Source of the DNA: Pyrocephalus nanus
Lineage: Eukaryota > Chordata > Aves > Passeriformes > Tyrannidae
Reading direction: 5' to 3'
DNA: 64,000 nt
Assembly: GCA_038380795.1 (NCBI GenBank)
Contig: CM076275.1
Location: 932,501 to 996,500, forward strand
Numbering within the stretch: position 1 is the stretch's first letter; the number at the start of each line of letters is the position of its first letter. Shown here piece by piece: positions 53,701 through 64,000 of the stretch. The notes beneath the pieces are model-generated. The model made no database searches. It had not been told where the DNA came from and worked only from the letters and a program-made list of their open reading frames with translations. The position numbers were made by a program, and so were the translations under genes.

Positions 53701-56700
53701 GTTGTTTTTGTGATTTAAATGGTTTATTTTACAAAGCTGAGAATATTTGTTCTACCAAAGGCAGAGCTAAAGAAGGCTTTGGCTCAAGATGCAGTTGAAC
53801 AATGGTTTGTGTTTTAACAATCTTACTGCAGGCACAGAGCAATAGGCAAGGCTTACCACGTCAGTGCTTTTATTATCCTCTTGACTTAATTTAAAGTTTG
53901 ACAGACAGCTTAGGCTCTTCTCAGGGATGGTCCTGTCTCACAGACTTAGTGCTGAAACGTTAAGTTCCAGTTGTCAGGAACAGACAGAAGAAGCAGAGCT
54001 AGGCCAAGGGCAGACATTTGTTCCATCCCCCTGTTCTCTGTGTGCTGTTGATTAGGGAAAACAGTCATTTACCGAAGAAACTGTGGGGGTGAGTGAATGG
54101 TGCTCTGAAATCCTGTCTCCTTGCCTCTCCAGAGATGGGTGAGAATGCCTGAGGGGCTGCAGGGGCAGTGGGATGGCCCCTGGGTTCAGACAGCCTTGCT
54201 TGGTTGTGCAGAGGTGGCAAATCTGGTGAAATATTTGTCCAAATCTAAACTTTCCTGTTTTTAACCACTGGAAACAGAAGTTATCCTTCTGTCAGCTCCT
54301 TTTTGCTGGATTTTATAGCTGCTCTGCCTTTCTGCACTGCACAGGTCATAGAGTGGCTGTCTCCTCAGATTTTATTGCCTTAGTTCCTGAGCAAAGCTCC
54401 TACAGGTGATCTGGGGGAGGGAGGAGACAGAAGGGAGAACAAAGTGCACACGGGGGAGGCAGGAACAGGAACAGCAGAGGAACAGTGGAAAACTCTGTGG
54501 TCACAGATGGCAAAGCAAGAGGGTTCCTCTCCCTGCCTGCGGGACCAGCACCCCCAGTGCCTGAGCAAACAGACCACGCTGCTGGTGGCCACAGCAAAGG
54601 CAAAGAGATCAGGGCTTGGGGGAAATGCAGAGTCTGTCGAGTTGAATTCAGTGCTGGAAGGTTTAAGAAAATGAAATCAAGGAAGTTAAGGAGAGATGAG
54701 TGCTAAAACATACAGTGGTGGAGTGTCCTTTGCTGATCACTCACAACTGCGTGTAGCTGGACCTCACATTTATGTTTTCCTTTCTTTGGAGCTGGATAGT
54801 TCTCCCAGTTCCCTACAAAGATCAGTGTTGTACGCCCCCTCTCCTGCTGCTGGGGGGCTGTGCTGTGGTGTGCCAGAACACGAGCTCTGCAGGGCAGTGC
54901 TGGGGTTTGTGTGGGTGGCTGTGCAGTGCCCAGCAGGGTGGGTAACCCTGCTCTTGGGTCTCATCAGTCTCATTTACCATCTCAGTGCAGTCTGCTAATC
55001 TGGCTTCTTCTCCCTACCAGAATGAAGAGAAGAGGAACCTTTCCCTGGGGGGCCATGTGGGCTTCGACAGTCTGCCCGATCAGCTGGTCAGCAAGTCTGT
55101 CACCCAGGGCTTCAGCTTCAACATCCTCTGTGTGGGTGAGCACGGTCCTCGGCAAGCAGGCGTGGGCTGAGGCTGGGGCCAGGCTTTCTCGTGTGTCCTG
55201 CTGTGCCACAAGCCTTGGCAGTGACTTAAGCAAGTCAGAAATGCCAAAGTCTCTTAAAATCACATTGAGTCAAATCAGGAGAATTTCCGTAATCAGCGAG
55301 AATTGCTCATCCCTCCACTGCAGTAGCTTTGCAGAGGAAGGATTAAGGAAAGACTGTATATGGCTAGTTAAGTATTTCCATTTGCAAACTGGGGTGGCTC
55401 TTGGTGAATGTGATGTCCAGATAGATGCACTGTGGGTTAGCTGAGAGCTGCTGGTGATAACTGGGTAATTTCTGAGTGTAAACCTGCACCCCAAATCTGG
55501 AATTAGAGGTTTGTGTCTGAGCTGTGCCTGGTCGATGCCTTCCCATGTGGGTCAGAGGGCTTGAAGCATGGTCATCTCTATGCCAGGGAGGGGAGGGGGA
55601 GTGTTCCTGTTCTTACTGATTGTAGTGTGCTTATCTGGGAGATTGTGAGCAGGTGCAAGGAGCTGACTTTAAAATAACCTCATTATATTCCTGGTTTTTA
55701 ACTTTGGTATTGATGTGATCTAGCAGGCAATCCTGTCTGGAGTACTAGAGACAAATTGCTTCCAGTGATGAGATGAGCATTATCTTTGATTTGGCTGGTT
55801 CTTGTATGGTGTATGAGGTCTGAAGTCTGTGACCTGCCAGACCAGCAAAAATACATCCAGAGACAGCAATTCCCTTGGCTTTGTGTAGACTGTTCAATGG
55901 CAACCTGACAGCTTTGTGAAGGTGCCTGGGCCACACCCAAGCCACTTTTGCATCTCCACACCACAAGTAAAGAGCACGGCTGGGATCACACTCTCCATAG
56001 ACTTGCTCTTTAGCAGAAGGGTAACTGCAGCAGAGGGCAATATGGCTTTAATTAGTATCATTCTTGGGGATACCAGAATGGATACTCCTACATTCTCATC
56101 TGGCCTTTGGGTTTTTTTTGGACAAGAGAGAAAGAGCCCCACCCTGTTTGCCAGTTCCTACTCGCAACAGTGCCCACAGCTGAAGAGGGGAATGCAGCTG
56201 ACATCAGTAGTGAGTTCTGCATATATCTCCTCTCAGATTAATCTAGAGCACCAGCTGGCTTCATTTCCTTGCACAACTCTTAGCCACAGCTGGTAGGAAG
56301 CAGTGTGTGCCTCTGCTCTGAGCAACGTGAGGTGTTTACCCTCCTGTGAAGAGCAGAGCCTGTGGTGCTGGAAGAAGGGAAGAGTGCAAAGCCCTTGGCA
56401 GCAGGCATGGCATCTCCCTGGAACAGAACTTTGCTCCCCCTCCTGCTCTCCCACCAGGATATGTGCTGTAGGGCTCCTCAGCAGTGCCTGTCTCTGCTGA
56501 AGTGGTGGCAGCCTGGGAAATGAGCAGGGAGTCGCAGGTTGTCTCCATGGGTCTTGCCTCTGTTCACTGCCAGTAGTTGTGTGTGCAGTGAATGAGCAGT
56601 TTAAATGGGGTCCCTTGCAGGCCAATCTGGAAATTATCAGAGTCTGGTTTTGTTAGGAGGAGCAGAAGTTCAAAGCCTTTCTGGCTCACGAACAGCTTGT

Positions 56701-59700
56701 CAGCCAAATATTCTGGGATGGAGCTTTTTGTGATGCATCCCAGGCATCCTTCAACGGCTCCTAAAATTGTGCTCTCCAGAGCTTCTCTAGGGCAGAATCC
56801 CAAGCAAAGTCAGGGGACATGGAGAGGACATGGTGTGTTTTGCTGTGCTCTGTGACACTCACTGGGAGATGAGATCCAAGTGCTGTGTGCTGGCTTTGCA
56901 TTAGGCATGGGGGGCCCTCAGGAAGGCAGATACCCGTGTGGCAGTTCCGTGTGTGCCACAAGCCACCCATAGTGACCTTTCACAGCATGGTTTAGTTCTG
57001 CTCTCTAATTAACCTGCTTTGAGGTACCTGTGACAAACCCCTGCTGCGGTGAGCTGATGATTTGTCCTCCCTAGGTGAGACTGGCATTGGGAAATCCACC
57101 CTGATGAACACCCTGTTCAACACCACGTTTGAGACGGAGGAGGCGAGTCACTACGAGAGCGCGGTGCGGCTGCGGCCCCGCACCTACGACCTGCAGGAGA
57201 GCAACGTGCACCTCAAGCTCACCATCGTGGACGCCGTTGGCTTTGGGGACCAGATCAATAAGGATGAAAGGCAGGTCTCGTGCCATCAGCTCGGCCCTTC
57301 GGGGCCGGCCCGTGGTGCTCGCGCGTGGCTGCCCGCGGGTCTGCGGCAGAGCTGCTGCTGCTGATGAGGAGTGCTGGCTCTGCTGCTGGGGATGGAGCAC
57401 GGAGGGGACTGGGTGGACAGCCAAAAAGAGAGGTCGTGGGAGGTCTTTCCAGCAGGGAATAGTGTCTTCCAGCAGGGTGAGCAGTTAGCAAGCTGTCCTC
57501 GGTGCAGGGTCAGGAATTATCTGTTGTGGCAGTGGTTGGTGTTTCTGGACTTGTCTCATTTAATTACACAAACGTCTTGTTCAAGCCCCAGGTAAAGGCT
57601 TCTGGGACTCCAAGGTCTCTCCTTGTCATGTTGTATTGCTAAGCCAGATGGCTCAGCCCTGAGATGTGGGCAGAGTTTGATCTGGGGAAGTAGTCATCTT
57701 CCCATGCTCCACTGTCCTTAGACTGTGCAGTGCAGCCTCAGGAATCTGCAGTAACCCTTGGATTATAAGGTCTGTGTGTAAACACCACACATTTCCTGTT
57801 GATGGCTAAATGGTTTGAGTCTTATTAAGTGGCACCATGGAATGTCTGGGAGAACTCCTTAAGCCCTTAAGCTGTTGCAGTCCCTTGTTGCTAACGGGCT
57901 GGTTTTAGTTACAGGCCGATAGTAGAGTACATTGATACGCAGTTTGAAAACTATTTGCAAGAAGAGCTGAAGATCCGCCGGTCCCTGTTCAACTACCACG
58001 ACACGAGGATCCACGTGTGCCTGTACTTCATCACCCCCACGGGGCACTCGCTCAAGTCCTTGGACCTGGTGACAATGAAGAAGTTGGATAGCAAGGTGAG
58101 GCTTTGCAGACCAGGGGCCCTCTTTCTGGGATGCTTCTGTTGGTGCTGATTGTCACGTGGAAGGTTTTGTTCCTTTCATGTTGGACTCCTTCCTGCATGG
58201 CAGCTGGGCCCTTTTTAGGACTCAGGTAAAGCTTTGTCTGTCCTGACCTGTCAGCAGGGACAGAGGGGCTGAGAGCCACCAAAACTGCAGATGTCCTGAG
58301 GTGGTGCTCAGTGCTGAGGAGACAAGGGCTGAGGAGATTTGTGTGTGTTGGTGCTCAGGGAGTGTGTGAGCTGTCACTGCTGGCAGTGCCAGGTGATCTG
58401 AACAGGAGATCATAATGTCTTCTGAAAGTGTAAATAGGGTGAGATTTCTCAAGGTCATGGGAATCCTAAAAGTGGGTCATGAAAGGGTCTCTCTGTGGTT
58501 GTTTCTTTGTGTATAAGCTATTCTGCCTTGTGGGGCAATGGGTTATTTAACTGGCTACTTGCTGATGTTCCTGCAGCTCAGAGCAAGTTTCTGACACACT
58601 TTTGGGTGTTCCAGCTGGTTTCCAGGGAGCTGCAGGAGGCTTCAAAGGTCACCAGTGGCAGCAGCATCTCTTGTTTCCTTCACGAGAATTTCCTGTCTTT
58701 CAGAGCAGTGTTTTAGCAGCAAGGTGATTCTTTTCAGGTGGCAGGTGCTGATCACCCTACAAAGAGCAGGATCTGGGGATCCCCTGGATTGCATGGAGGG
58801 AGCACTCTCTTCCCTGGCTGCTGTTCATGTGCAGCTCTGTTTCCTGGCAGGCAGAGTTCCCTCTGCTGCAGTCCCTGCTCCTTGCCCTCGCTGCCTGGGG
58901 CTCAGGCCTGCTTTTCCTTGGCCCCAGCCCAGAGCAGGCACTGGCTTCCCATTGCAGTGGGCTGTTTGTAACTGTAGTGCCTGTTACACTGACTCCACCA
59001 GGAATCTGAAAACTTTCCCTTAATAAACTCTTGTCTCTTGGTGCAGTGCCAGCATTACATGTTCCCAGAAATATGTTTGGAGGAAAGCTTTTGCACGATT
59101 CCCCTTGGTGCTGGTGGTCCCACAAAGCATTTCTCTTCTTTTCCTTCTGCATTCCCTACTTTTCACATCTCCCCGTGGCTGCCTTTAATGTGGTCCTTGG
59201 GTAGTACCAAAATAAATCCTTTGTACTTGTGCAGAGATGAAAACTTTGTGCACACGTAAGCCTTTTATATTTCTAAACTTCCACTTAACTAGACCTCTCT
59301 GGAGTCCTTTTATCCCTCTGCTCTCATCTCCCTTCTTGCCCCAGCATGAGAACATCCTGGATTTCCTGCTGATTTCCTCGCACAGGCAGGCAGGGGGAAG
59401 TGAATGAGCAAGGAGAGCCCGTTGATATTTTTGGGATTTGTGTGGCATTTCTGCACCAGTGTCATCCCAGGTCATTGGGGTGCTTTCCAGGCACTCCCCA
59501 AAGCCCCTGCCCCTTCCCCAGTGCACACCAAGCAGAGGTGCTGGGGCAGTGGGGGCACTGGGGGTGTCAGCAGAGCCCAGGCAGTCGTGTCCCCTCTGGA
59601 TGGTGACAGGGAGTGCTGACAGTGGCTGAGCAGAGGAGACATTCACTGCTGTGTGAGCACACCTGACCCTGGGCCTTCCTCCTGGGCAGCTTTTCGTGGC

Positions 59701-62700
59701 TGGTGGCCCCTGTTTTACAGCTGAAGAGCAGAGCACATGGAGATGAAAGGTTTATAAGAGGCAATGCTTGGTTTGTGCTCTGCTGGCTCAGCCTCTGAGC
59801 CTGGTTTAACAGAGGGTTTGTAGGACCCTGGCTCGGTTCCACCTTTGCTTTAGCCCACCAGTGGCCTGGCATCAGGTGCTGGGCAGGCTCTTGAATCTGT
59901 GTGATGATTTCAATAACAAATCTTACTTTGAGTGTAAAATTTACAAAATCCCTTCCGGGTAAAGCTGTTTTGTAAACAAAATCTTCCATTGTACTGTAAA
60001 ACAATATCTGTTTGGCTGAGCTCATGGCCAGCTGTTGTTTGGGATGTTTAGTTACAGGCAGAGAGCAGAAGCATCTTCAGAAGGGGTTGTAGGTGGATGG
60101 AACGTGCCTGGCTGGCTGCAGAGAGCCCAGCCCTGCTCGCTGGCAGTGCCTGTCCCCTGCAGATCCCGCTGCAGAGCGGGGGGCACGTGAGCCCTGAGCT
60201 GACCCTTTTTCTGCAGGAGATGTGGCTCCAAGCCTGCTCAGCTCTTTGCAGGCCAGCAGGCACCCAGCTGTGGTCATGGCCCTCTCACCCTGGTAATGAG
60301 GACATGGACCTGCTGAGCAGAGCAGTGAGCAGCAGACCTTGTTCTGGGGGCTCGTGGTCCCTGGTAAAAGAGGCCAGGTCAGTGGCTGAGAGAAAGGAAT
60401 TTAGCCTCTCACATAAATTTGCAATGAGCAAATTGAGACTATCTTCATTTGCAGCAAGTAAATGCTCTTGTGTTTCCTGAGTGCTAAACCAGAGACGGGG
60501 GTGGGGAACCCAAGGAGAATGGAAAAAACACTGAGCTACAAAGAGAACTTGAGCTGGGAAAGCAAGGCCATTTATTTTAATGGGCACCCATTGGAGACCA
60601 GCTGGCTGCTATGAATTTCAGCTCTGTAGGACAAAAAGCGTTGGCTGTGGGGAAATGTTAGATGGCAAATCAGACTCTCCCCTCAGTTGTCTGAATTCTT
60701 GTGTCTTACTGCTCTGAATTTGGCTGCTGTTCACAGATGAGTTCTGTTGTTGTTTGTTTAGCCTGGTTTGCAGTACTGGCTTTTCTGGGCACAGCAGCAT
60801 CATCTAACAGGGGTTCCTGTGACAGACCCTGCCCTGCTGTAGCTCTCTCAGGCACAGGGCCATAGTGAGCCCACCTGAAGGATGTGGGATGTGGCCATCA
60901 TTGACTGTTGATCGTGGTGGGCACTGGGCAGAGGGGACCTCCCCACCCTGCAGCCTGTGGGTGGCTTTGAAGCCTGGGATGATGAAGCTGTGTGGGGTAT
61001 GGTGACTGCTGGCTGATGTGAAACCAAAGCTGAGCAAGAACAGCATGAAAGCAGATCTGTCTGCTCTGTGGCACCCTGCACCTTCCCTGGGTGGTCCATG
61101 TGATCCACCCAGCGTGCCCGAGGTGTGATCCTCTGCAAGAGTCCCTGGGGAGGATCTGCAGCTGCTGCCAGGGACCTGAGGAGTCCCTGCTCCTTCTGAT
61201 GAGCACAGGCAGGCTCCATCAGCTCAGTGCAGCGTTCCATGCTTGTGCTTGTCTTCTAAAGCAGCCTGTCAGCACAGCCAGAGAGGATGGGGACAGCAGG
61301 GATGTGACAGTTCCCCTGTCTCTGCCTCCCTGATGTGTGTAACAGAGCACATCGGCAGAGCAGGGCCTTTGATCTGCTCCTGGAGTGCTTAGTGTGGGTG
61401 TTTGGTGTATCTGAAGCCTTGTAGCCTTAATGAGTGCTGCAAAACTCTTCCCTCTAGTGTTCAGCTGGGCTGGGCTGCAGTCCTGAGCAAACAGAGCCCC
61501 ATGGGGCTTTTAGGAAATGGAAAGTGTAAATGTAAAGCAGGCAGTGGGGCAGGACCCGGGTCACCCCACACGGCTGCTCACCTGGGGGTTTGTCCTTCCC
61601 TCCTCCCTGCTGCTGCAGGTGAACATCATCCCCATCATTGCCAAAGCTGACACCATCTCCAAGAGCGAGCTGCACAAGTTCAAGATCAAGATCATGAGCG
61701 AGCTGGTCAGCAATGGAGTGCAGATCTACCAGTTCCCCACGGACGATGAGGCAGTGGCTGAGATCAACTCTGTGATGAATGTGAGTAATGCTGCCAGTCC
61801 CAGCGCTGCCAAAAGTTGGGACAAATTAAATTGCTGCACAAAAATGCATTTGAAGGGCAAGTGTCTTTGGGAATGTCCAGACACTGAATCTGTTGGAAAG
61901 TCGAGCTGTGGGTCTGACAGATGCCGAAGGCTGTTGCATACAGAATTAATTAAAATGTGGCTCATGTTTAATCTGGGGCTCTCTATGGAGAAATGTCTCT
62001 CTAGAATTTGTTTTACTGAATTTTTGAAAAATGCTTTCTTCAAAATCCATTCTATCTGCTCTTAGGCTACTTTACATATGAGGAAGGAGAAGTTTTGAAG
62101 AAAAATTTGACAGTTAAGATTTGATTAGCCTTCTGACTTAAGGAGGCTAAGCAGAGAAAACCCAATTTAAAGTAAAGAAGAAAAATAGCTTCTATTTGTA
62201 TTTTTCTGAAACTCAAAGATCAAATTCAGACCTGGCTGTAGCACATGCAAAGCACTTTCGAGCTTCCTGTCTCCCAAATTAGAGCGCAGCTATTGCAGCA
62301 GAAACAGCTGAAACGTTTCCATGTTAATTTTATAAATCAAAAGCCCCTTTTTTATCAAAATTAACATTTTTCTGCATAGCTGTTTCTGATTAAATGCTTT
62401 GCCTTTTCTTTCACCCTCCCCCCCGCTTTTGTTGCATCCTGCACACGTCCCTCGCAGTGCCCACACCCCCGAGCTGTGCCAGGGCCTGTCCTTGGTTGTG
62501 CTCTCAGCAAGGGGGGTGCCCCACTCCTGGCACGTGCAGGAGCAGCCTGATAACAGATAGAGGAGAGCAGGAGTGACCATGGTGTTCCTGCAGCGTTTCC
62601 CAGCAGTGCTGGTGAGCTGTGCTGTGTCCCCACACTGCTCCCAGTGTGACATCCCAGAGCAGGGCTGCTGCCAGGAGGGAGGGCTCATGGAAGCACATCG

Positions 62701-64000
62701 TGTGCCTGGGGGAGGGGGATCTCAGGGTCAGGCTGATCTCTGGGGGTTGCCCCGTGCTCTGAGTCCCTGCCTTGGCTGTGTTTCAGGCTCATCTGCCCTT
62801 TGCTGTGGTCGGGAGCACGGAGGAGGTGAAGGTTGGGAACAAGCTGGTGCGGGCTCGGCAGTACCCGTGGGGAGTGGTGCAAGGTGAGGGCAGCGAGCGG
62901 GTACCCCGAGCCCCCCGAGTGCTCGTGCTCACACAGCCCTGCCCAGCTCTGGCCCTGCCAGCCCCTCTGCTCTGCTGAACGGTGCAGATCCGCCCTGTGC
63001 ACCCTTCTGTGGGTGGGCCAACCTTCCCTTTGGATTCCCATTCCTACCAGCAGGCAGGAAGGTCAGTGGGAATCCCTCCAGCCCAGGGGCTGTGCCGTGC
63101 CCTGAGCAGCACAGCGGGCAGAGTTCCTTGGGATGGGAGTGTCTGGAGTGGATCTGTACATACCTTTGTGCTCCCCCACCGTGTCTGCAGTTTGCTGACT
63201 TGTCCCCTGGCTTCCCTCAGTGGAGAATGAGAGTCACTGTGACTTTGTGAAGCTGCGGGAGATGCTGATTCGAGTGAACATGGAGGATCTGCGGGAGCAG
63301 ACCCACACCCGCCACTACGAGCTGTACAGGAGGTGCAAACTGGAGGAGATGGGCTTCAAGGACACAGATCCAGACAGCCAGCCCTTCAGGTGAGCAGCCT
63401 TCACATCTGGCATCAATTTAGAGCCATAGTTTGGTTCTGACAGCCCTAAAAATGGGAGTTTTTAGGTGGTATCCACGGCACGGGGCTGGGAAATGGTAGC
63501 ACTGGGTTTGAACTTTGCAGCTGACTTGGATGTTCCCTTCCCTGACTGTTTGTCTTACAGCAACACAGACAGGCATGCATTTCCCCATCCCTAACTCATC
63601 GGTGTCCAAAGAGTCTGGATTTCATTTGCTTTCTTCCCCAGCCTCCAAGAAACATATGAGACCAAAAGGAAAGAGTTCTTGGGCGAGCTCCAGAGGAAAG
63701 AGGAAGAAATGAGACAAATGTTTGTTAACAAAGTCAAGGAGACAGAGGCAGAGCTGAAGGAGAAGGAGAGAGAGGTGGGTGTGCCAAAAACCTGTGAGGA
63801 GCCCAAAACACATCCAGCAGGGAATCTGGGGCTGGGAAATGTCTGAGTCCTGGAAGCACATGCAGCTGTTGAGGAGACTCCCCAGCCAAGGCACAAACTC
63901 ACACTTGTATCACTGTTCAGGTGCCTCAGAAACCTCTTCCCTGTGCCATGTGCAGGGAACTTGGCTGCTGTCTGGTGAGAGAAAAGCAGTGGCAGATGTT
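38689..64000 (+). CDS. SEPT8: Septin-8, exons 1-8 (3' part beyond the window)
   Basis: Septins are GTP-binding proteins that assemble into hetero-oligomeric filaments at membranes and on actin. Joining 38689-38718, 55021-55135, 57075-57270, 57909-58095, 61619-61780, 62787-62883, 63221-63389 and 63642-63774 gives 1089 nt (363 codons) in one frame, almost identical to human SEPTIN8. Visible motifs: P-loop GETGIGKST (49-57), DAVG (101-104), AKAD (184-187), then the septin-unique element (about 225-310) and the start of the C-terminal coiled coil (from about 320). Human SEPT8 is about 430-480 residues, so the coiled-coil end lies past 64000. It belongs to the SEPT6 group, reported to lack GTP hydrolysis. 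The gene is divergent to SOWAHA. Confidence 0.96.
39041..39172. repeat. Minisatellite, six 21-bp units in SEPT8 intron 1
   Basis: The unit begins GTGTGCCTGCGGGAGGGTGC and is repeated six times with almost no change, followed by a degraded seventh. Because 21 is divisible by three, three + strand frames read open through it; none connects to a septin exon. It lies about 320 bp after exon 1, still in the CpG-rich zone. Confidence 0.92.
43083..43195. repeat. G-rich degenerate minisatellite with G-quadruplex motif
   Basis: About four copies of a unit of roughly 28-33 bp containing GGCTGGGGATGGGTGGGAGG occur in SEPT8 intron 1. Copies differ in length through extra GTGG steps. The third copy contains GGGGATGGGTGGGTGGG (43138-43154), a near-ideal quadruplex motif with one- and two-base loops on the + (RNA-sense) strand. 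Confidence 0.8.
44509..44672. repeat. Minisatellite with 17-bp subunits in SEPT8 intron 1
   Basis: A subunit close to GGGGACAGGGTGCCGTG is repeated about seven times, interrupted three times by a related GGGAGGCTGTGCCACC block. This gives a higher-order pattern of about 33-34 bp. No protein is encoded despite open frames. Confidence 0.85.
44738..44829. repeat. Minisatellite, four 23-bp units in SEPT8 intron 1
   Basis: Four copies of a unit that begins GCCCCTGCTCTGCTGAGTTC; the last two carry single-base changes. It starts 66 bp after the previous minisatellite and has a different sequence. Confidence 0.88.
49511..49674. repeat. Minisatellite, 5.5 units of 30 bp in SEPT8 intron 1
   Basis: The unit begins GTGCCTGGCACACTGCTCCG and five full copies are nearly identical (one T-to-C change), with a partial sixth. 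Each unit contains the perfect palindrome GTGCCTGGCAC. The 30-bp period makes several frames open by chance. Confidence 0.92.
55021..55135 (+). CDS. SEPT8: SEPT8 exon 2 (residues 11-48)
   Basis: Encodes [20 protein letters not shown] and then [19 protein letters not shown], the segment leading into the P-loop. It is two residues shorter than the human exon near NAEPEPRS and otherwise matches. It ends one base into the first Gly codon of the P-loop, donor GTGAGC. Confidence 0.97.
55136..57074 (+). other. SEPT8: SEPT8 intron 2
   Basis: A 1.9-kb intron with acceptor TTTGTCCTCCCTAG. No other feature is seen. Confidence 0.9.
57075..57270 (+). CDS. SEPT8: SEPT8 exon 3 with P-loop and G3 motif (residues 50-113)
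   Basis: Carries [20 protein letters not shown] of the nucleotide-binding P-loop and [14 protein letters not shown] of the G3 region. It ends AG followed by GCAGGT, a GC donor: only this boundary makes Ser-Tyr-Arg-Pro with the next exon. The nearby GT at 57275 would add four bases and shift the frame into a stop. Confidence 0.95.
57271..57908 (+). other. SEPT8: SEPT8 intron 3, GC-AG type
   Basis: A 638-bp intron beginning GCAGGT instead of GT and ending GGTTTTAG. GC-AG introns are a minority class spliced by the major spliceosome, usually with an otherwise good donor; here AAG/GCAGGT fits apart from the C. Confidence 0.85.
57909..58095 (+). CDS. SEPT8: SEPT8 exon 4 (residues 114-176)
   Basis: Encodes [20 protein letters not shown] through [20 protein letters not shown] and [20 protein letters not shown], part of the septin G domain. 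It ends in phase 0 with donor GTGAGG. Confidence 0.97.
58096..61618 (+). other. SEPT8: SEPT8 intron 4
   Basis: A 3.5-kb intron ending CTGCTGCTGCAG. I find no exon or clear repeat element in it. Confidence 0.9.
61619..61780 (+). CDS. SEPT8: SEPT8 exon 5 with G4 motif (residues 177-230)
   Basis: Encodes [24 protein letters not shown] (184-187) is the guanine-specificity motif. It continues through [20 protein letters not shown] to SVMN. Phase 0 at both ends, donor GTGAGT. Confidence 0.97.
61781..62786 (+). other. SEPT8: SEPT8 intron 5
   Basis: A 1.0-kb intron ending TTGGCTGTGTTTCAG; nothing else is recognised in it. Confidence 0.9.
62787..62883 (+). CDS. SEPT8: SEPT8 exon 6 (residues 231-262)
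   Basis: Encodes [20 protein letters not shown] and [12 protein letters not shown], within the septin-unique element. It ends one base into a Val codon, donor GTGAGG. Confidence 0.97.
62884..63220 (+). other. SEPT8: SEPT8 intron 6
   Basis: A 337-bp intron ending CTTCCCTCAG; no other feature. Confidence 0.9.
63221..63389 (+). CDS. SEPT8: SEPT8 exon 7 (residues 263-318)
   Basis: Encodes [20 protein letters not shown] and [20 protein letters not shown], the end of the septin-unique element, then [15 protein letters not shown]. It ends two bases into a Ser codon, donor GTGAGC. Confidence 0.97.
63642..63774 (+). CDS. SEPT8: SEPT8 exon 8, start of coiled coil (residues 319-363)
   Basis: Encodes [20 protein letters not shown], then [20 protein letters not shown] and KERE, a highly charged helix that begins the C-terminal coiled coil used in septin pairing. 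It ends in phase 0 with donor GTGGGT. The remaining exon(s) lie past the window. Confidence 0.96.

Larger units (their letters stand above)
38719..55020 (+). other. SEPT8: SEPT8 intron 1 (16.3 kb)
   Basis: The donor is GTGAGC and the acceptor CTTCTCCCTACCAG. I see no embedded gene on either strand. It contains minisatellites near 39.04, 43.08, 44.51, 44.74 and 49.51 kb (listed separately), and GC-richer patches near 43.4-43.5 and 44.4-45.1 kb that could hold regulatory elements. The first 500 bp continue the CpG island. Confidence 0.85.

Noticed and set aside
57275..57276. GT donor four bases after the chosen end of SEPT8 exon 3
   Set aside because: It gives a four-base longer exon whose frame stops shortly into exon 4 and breaks the conserved SYRPIV sequence. 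The GC donor is required.
1..64000. CRISPR array, phage, plasmid or bacterial operon
   Set aside because: Genes are intron-bearing vertebrate genes. The tandem arrays have directly abutting units with no unique spacers, so none is a CRISPR.

Overview
This window is vertebrate nuclear DNA, most likely from a bird and possibly a songbird. Genes have long introns with GT-AG (once GC-AG) boundaries, start sites lie in CpG-rich islands, the recognisable transposon debris is CR1 LINE, and tandem repeats are abundant. I see no bacterial, plasmid, phage or CRISPR features and no rRNA or tRNA gene. I saw no endogenous virus, but I did not search for one systematically.

Three protein-coding genes are supported. 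SHROOM1 (+, CDS in six exons from 15695 to 24461) encodes an actin- and Rho-kinase-binding cytoskeletal regulator of about 1576 residues. SOWAHA (-, single exon, 34075 to 32702) encodes an ankyrin-repeat protein of 457 residues. SEPT8/SEPTIN8 (+, exons 1 to 8 from 38689 to 63774, running off the right edge) encodes a septin GTPase. From memory, the order and relative orientation match the human 5q31.1 block SEPTIN8-SOWAHA-SHROOM1 read in reverse, which supports the three identifications.

Layout: 1-15589 holds no recognisable coding exon; it is intergenic DNA or the 5' non-coding part of SHROOM1, with two minisatellites, a CpG-rich candidate first exon near 6.7 kb and a CR1 copy near 8.5 kb. 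SHROOM1 occupies 15.6-24.8 kb. The interval 24.8-31.7 kb lies between the convergent 3' ends of SHROOM1 and SOWAHA. SOWAHA covers roughly 31.7-34.4 kb. SOWAHA and SEPT8 are divergent, and their start regions are separated by about 4.5 kb containing a CR1 fragment and two compact GC-rich minisatellites. SEPT8 exon 1 is followed by a 16.3-kb intron with several more tandem repeats, then seven further coding exons.

I found no undescribed multi-gene system. The points most worth checking are a GC-AG intron forced by the reading frame in SEPT8; two in-frame coding tandem repeats in SHROOM1 (5 x 51 bp and 23 x 24 bp); a 71-bp SHROOM1 exon needed to keep the frame; an overlapping upstream ORF before the SHROOM1 start; minisatellites packed around SEPT8 exon 1; and strong predicted G-quadruplex sequences in introns. 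Exon boundaries come from reading splice sites and codon phase by eye. Comparisons with human proteins are from memory, not a database search.
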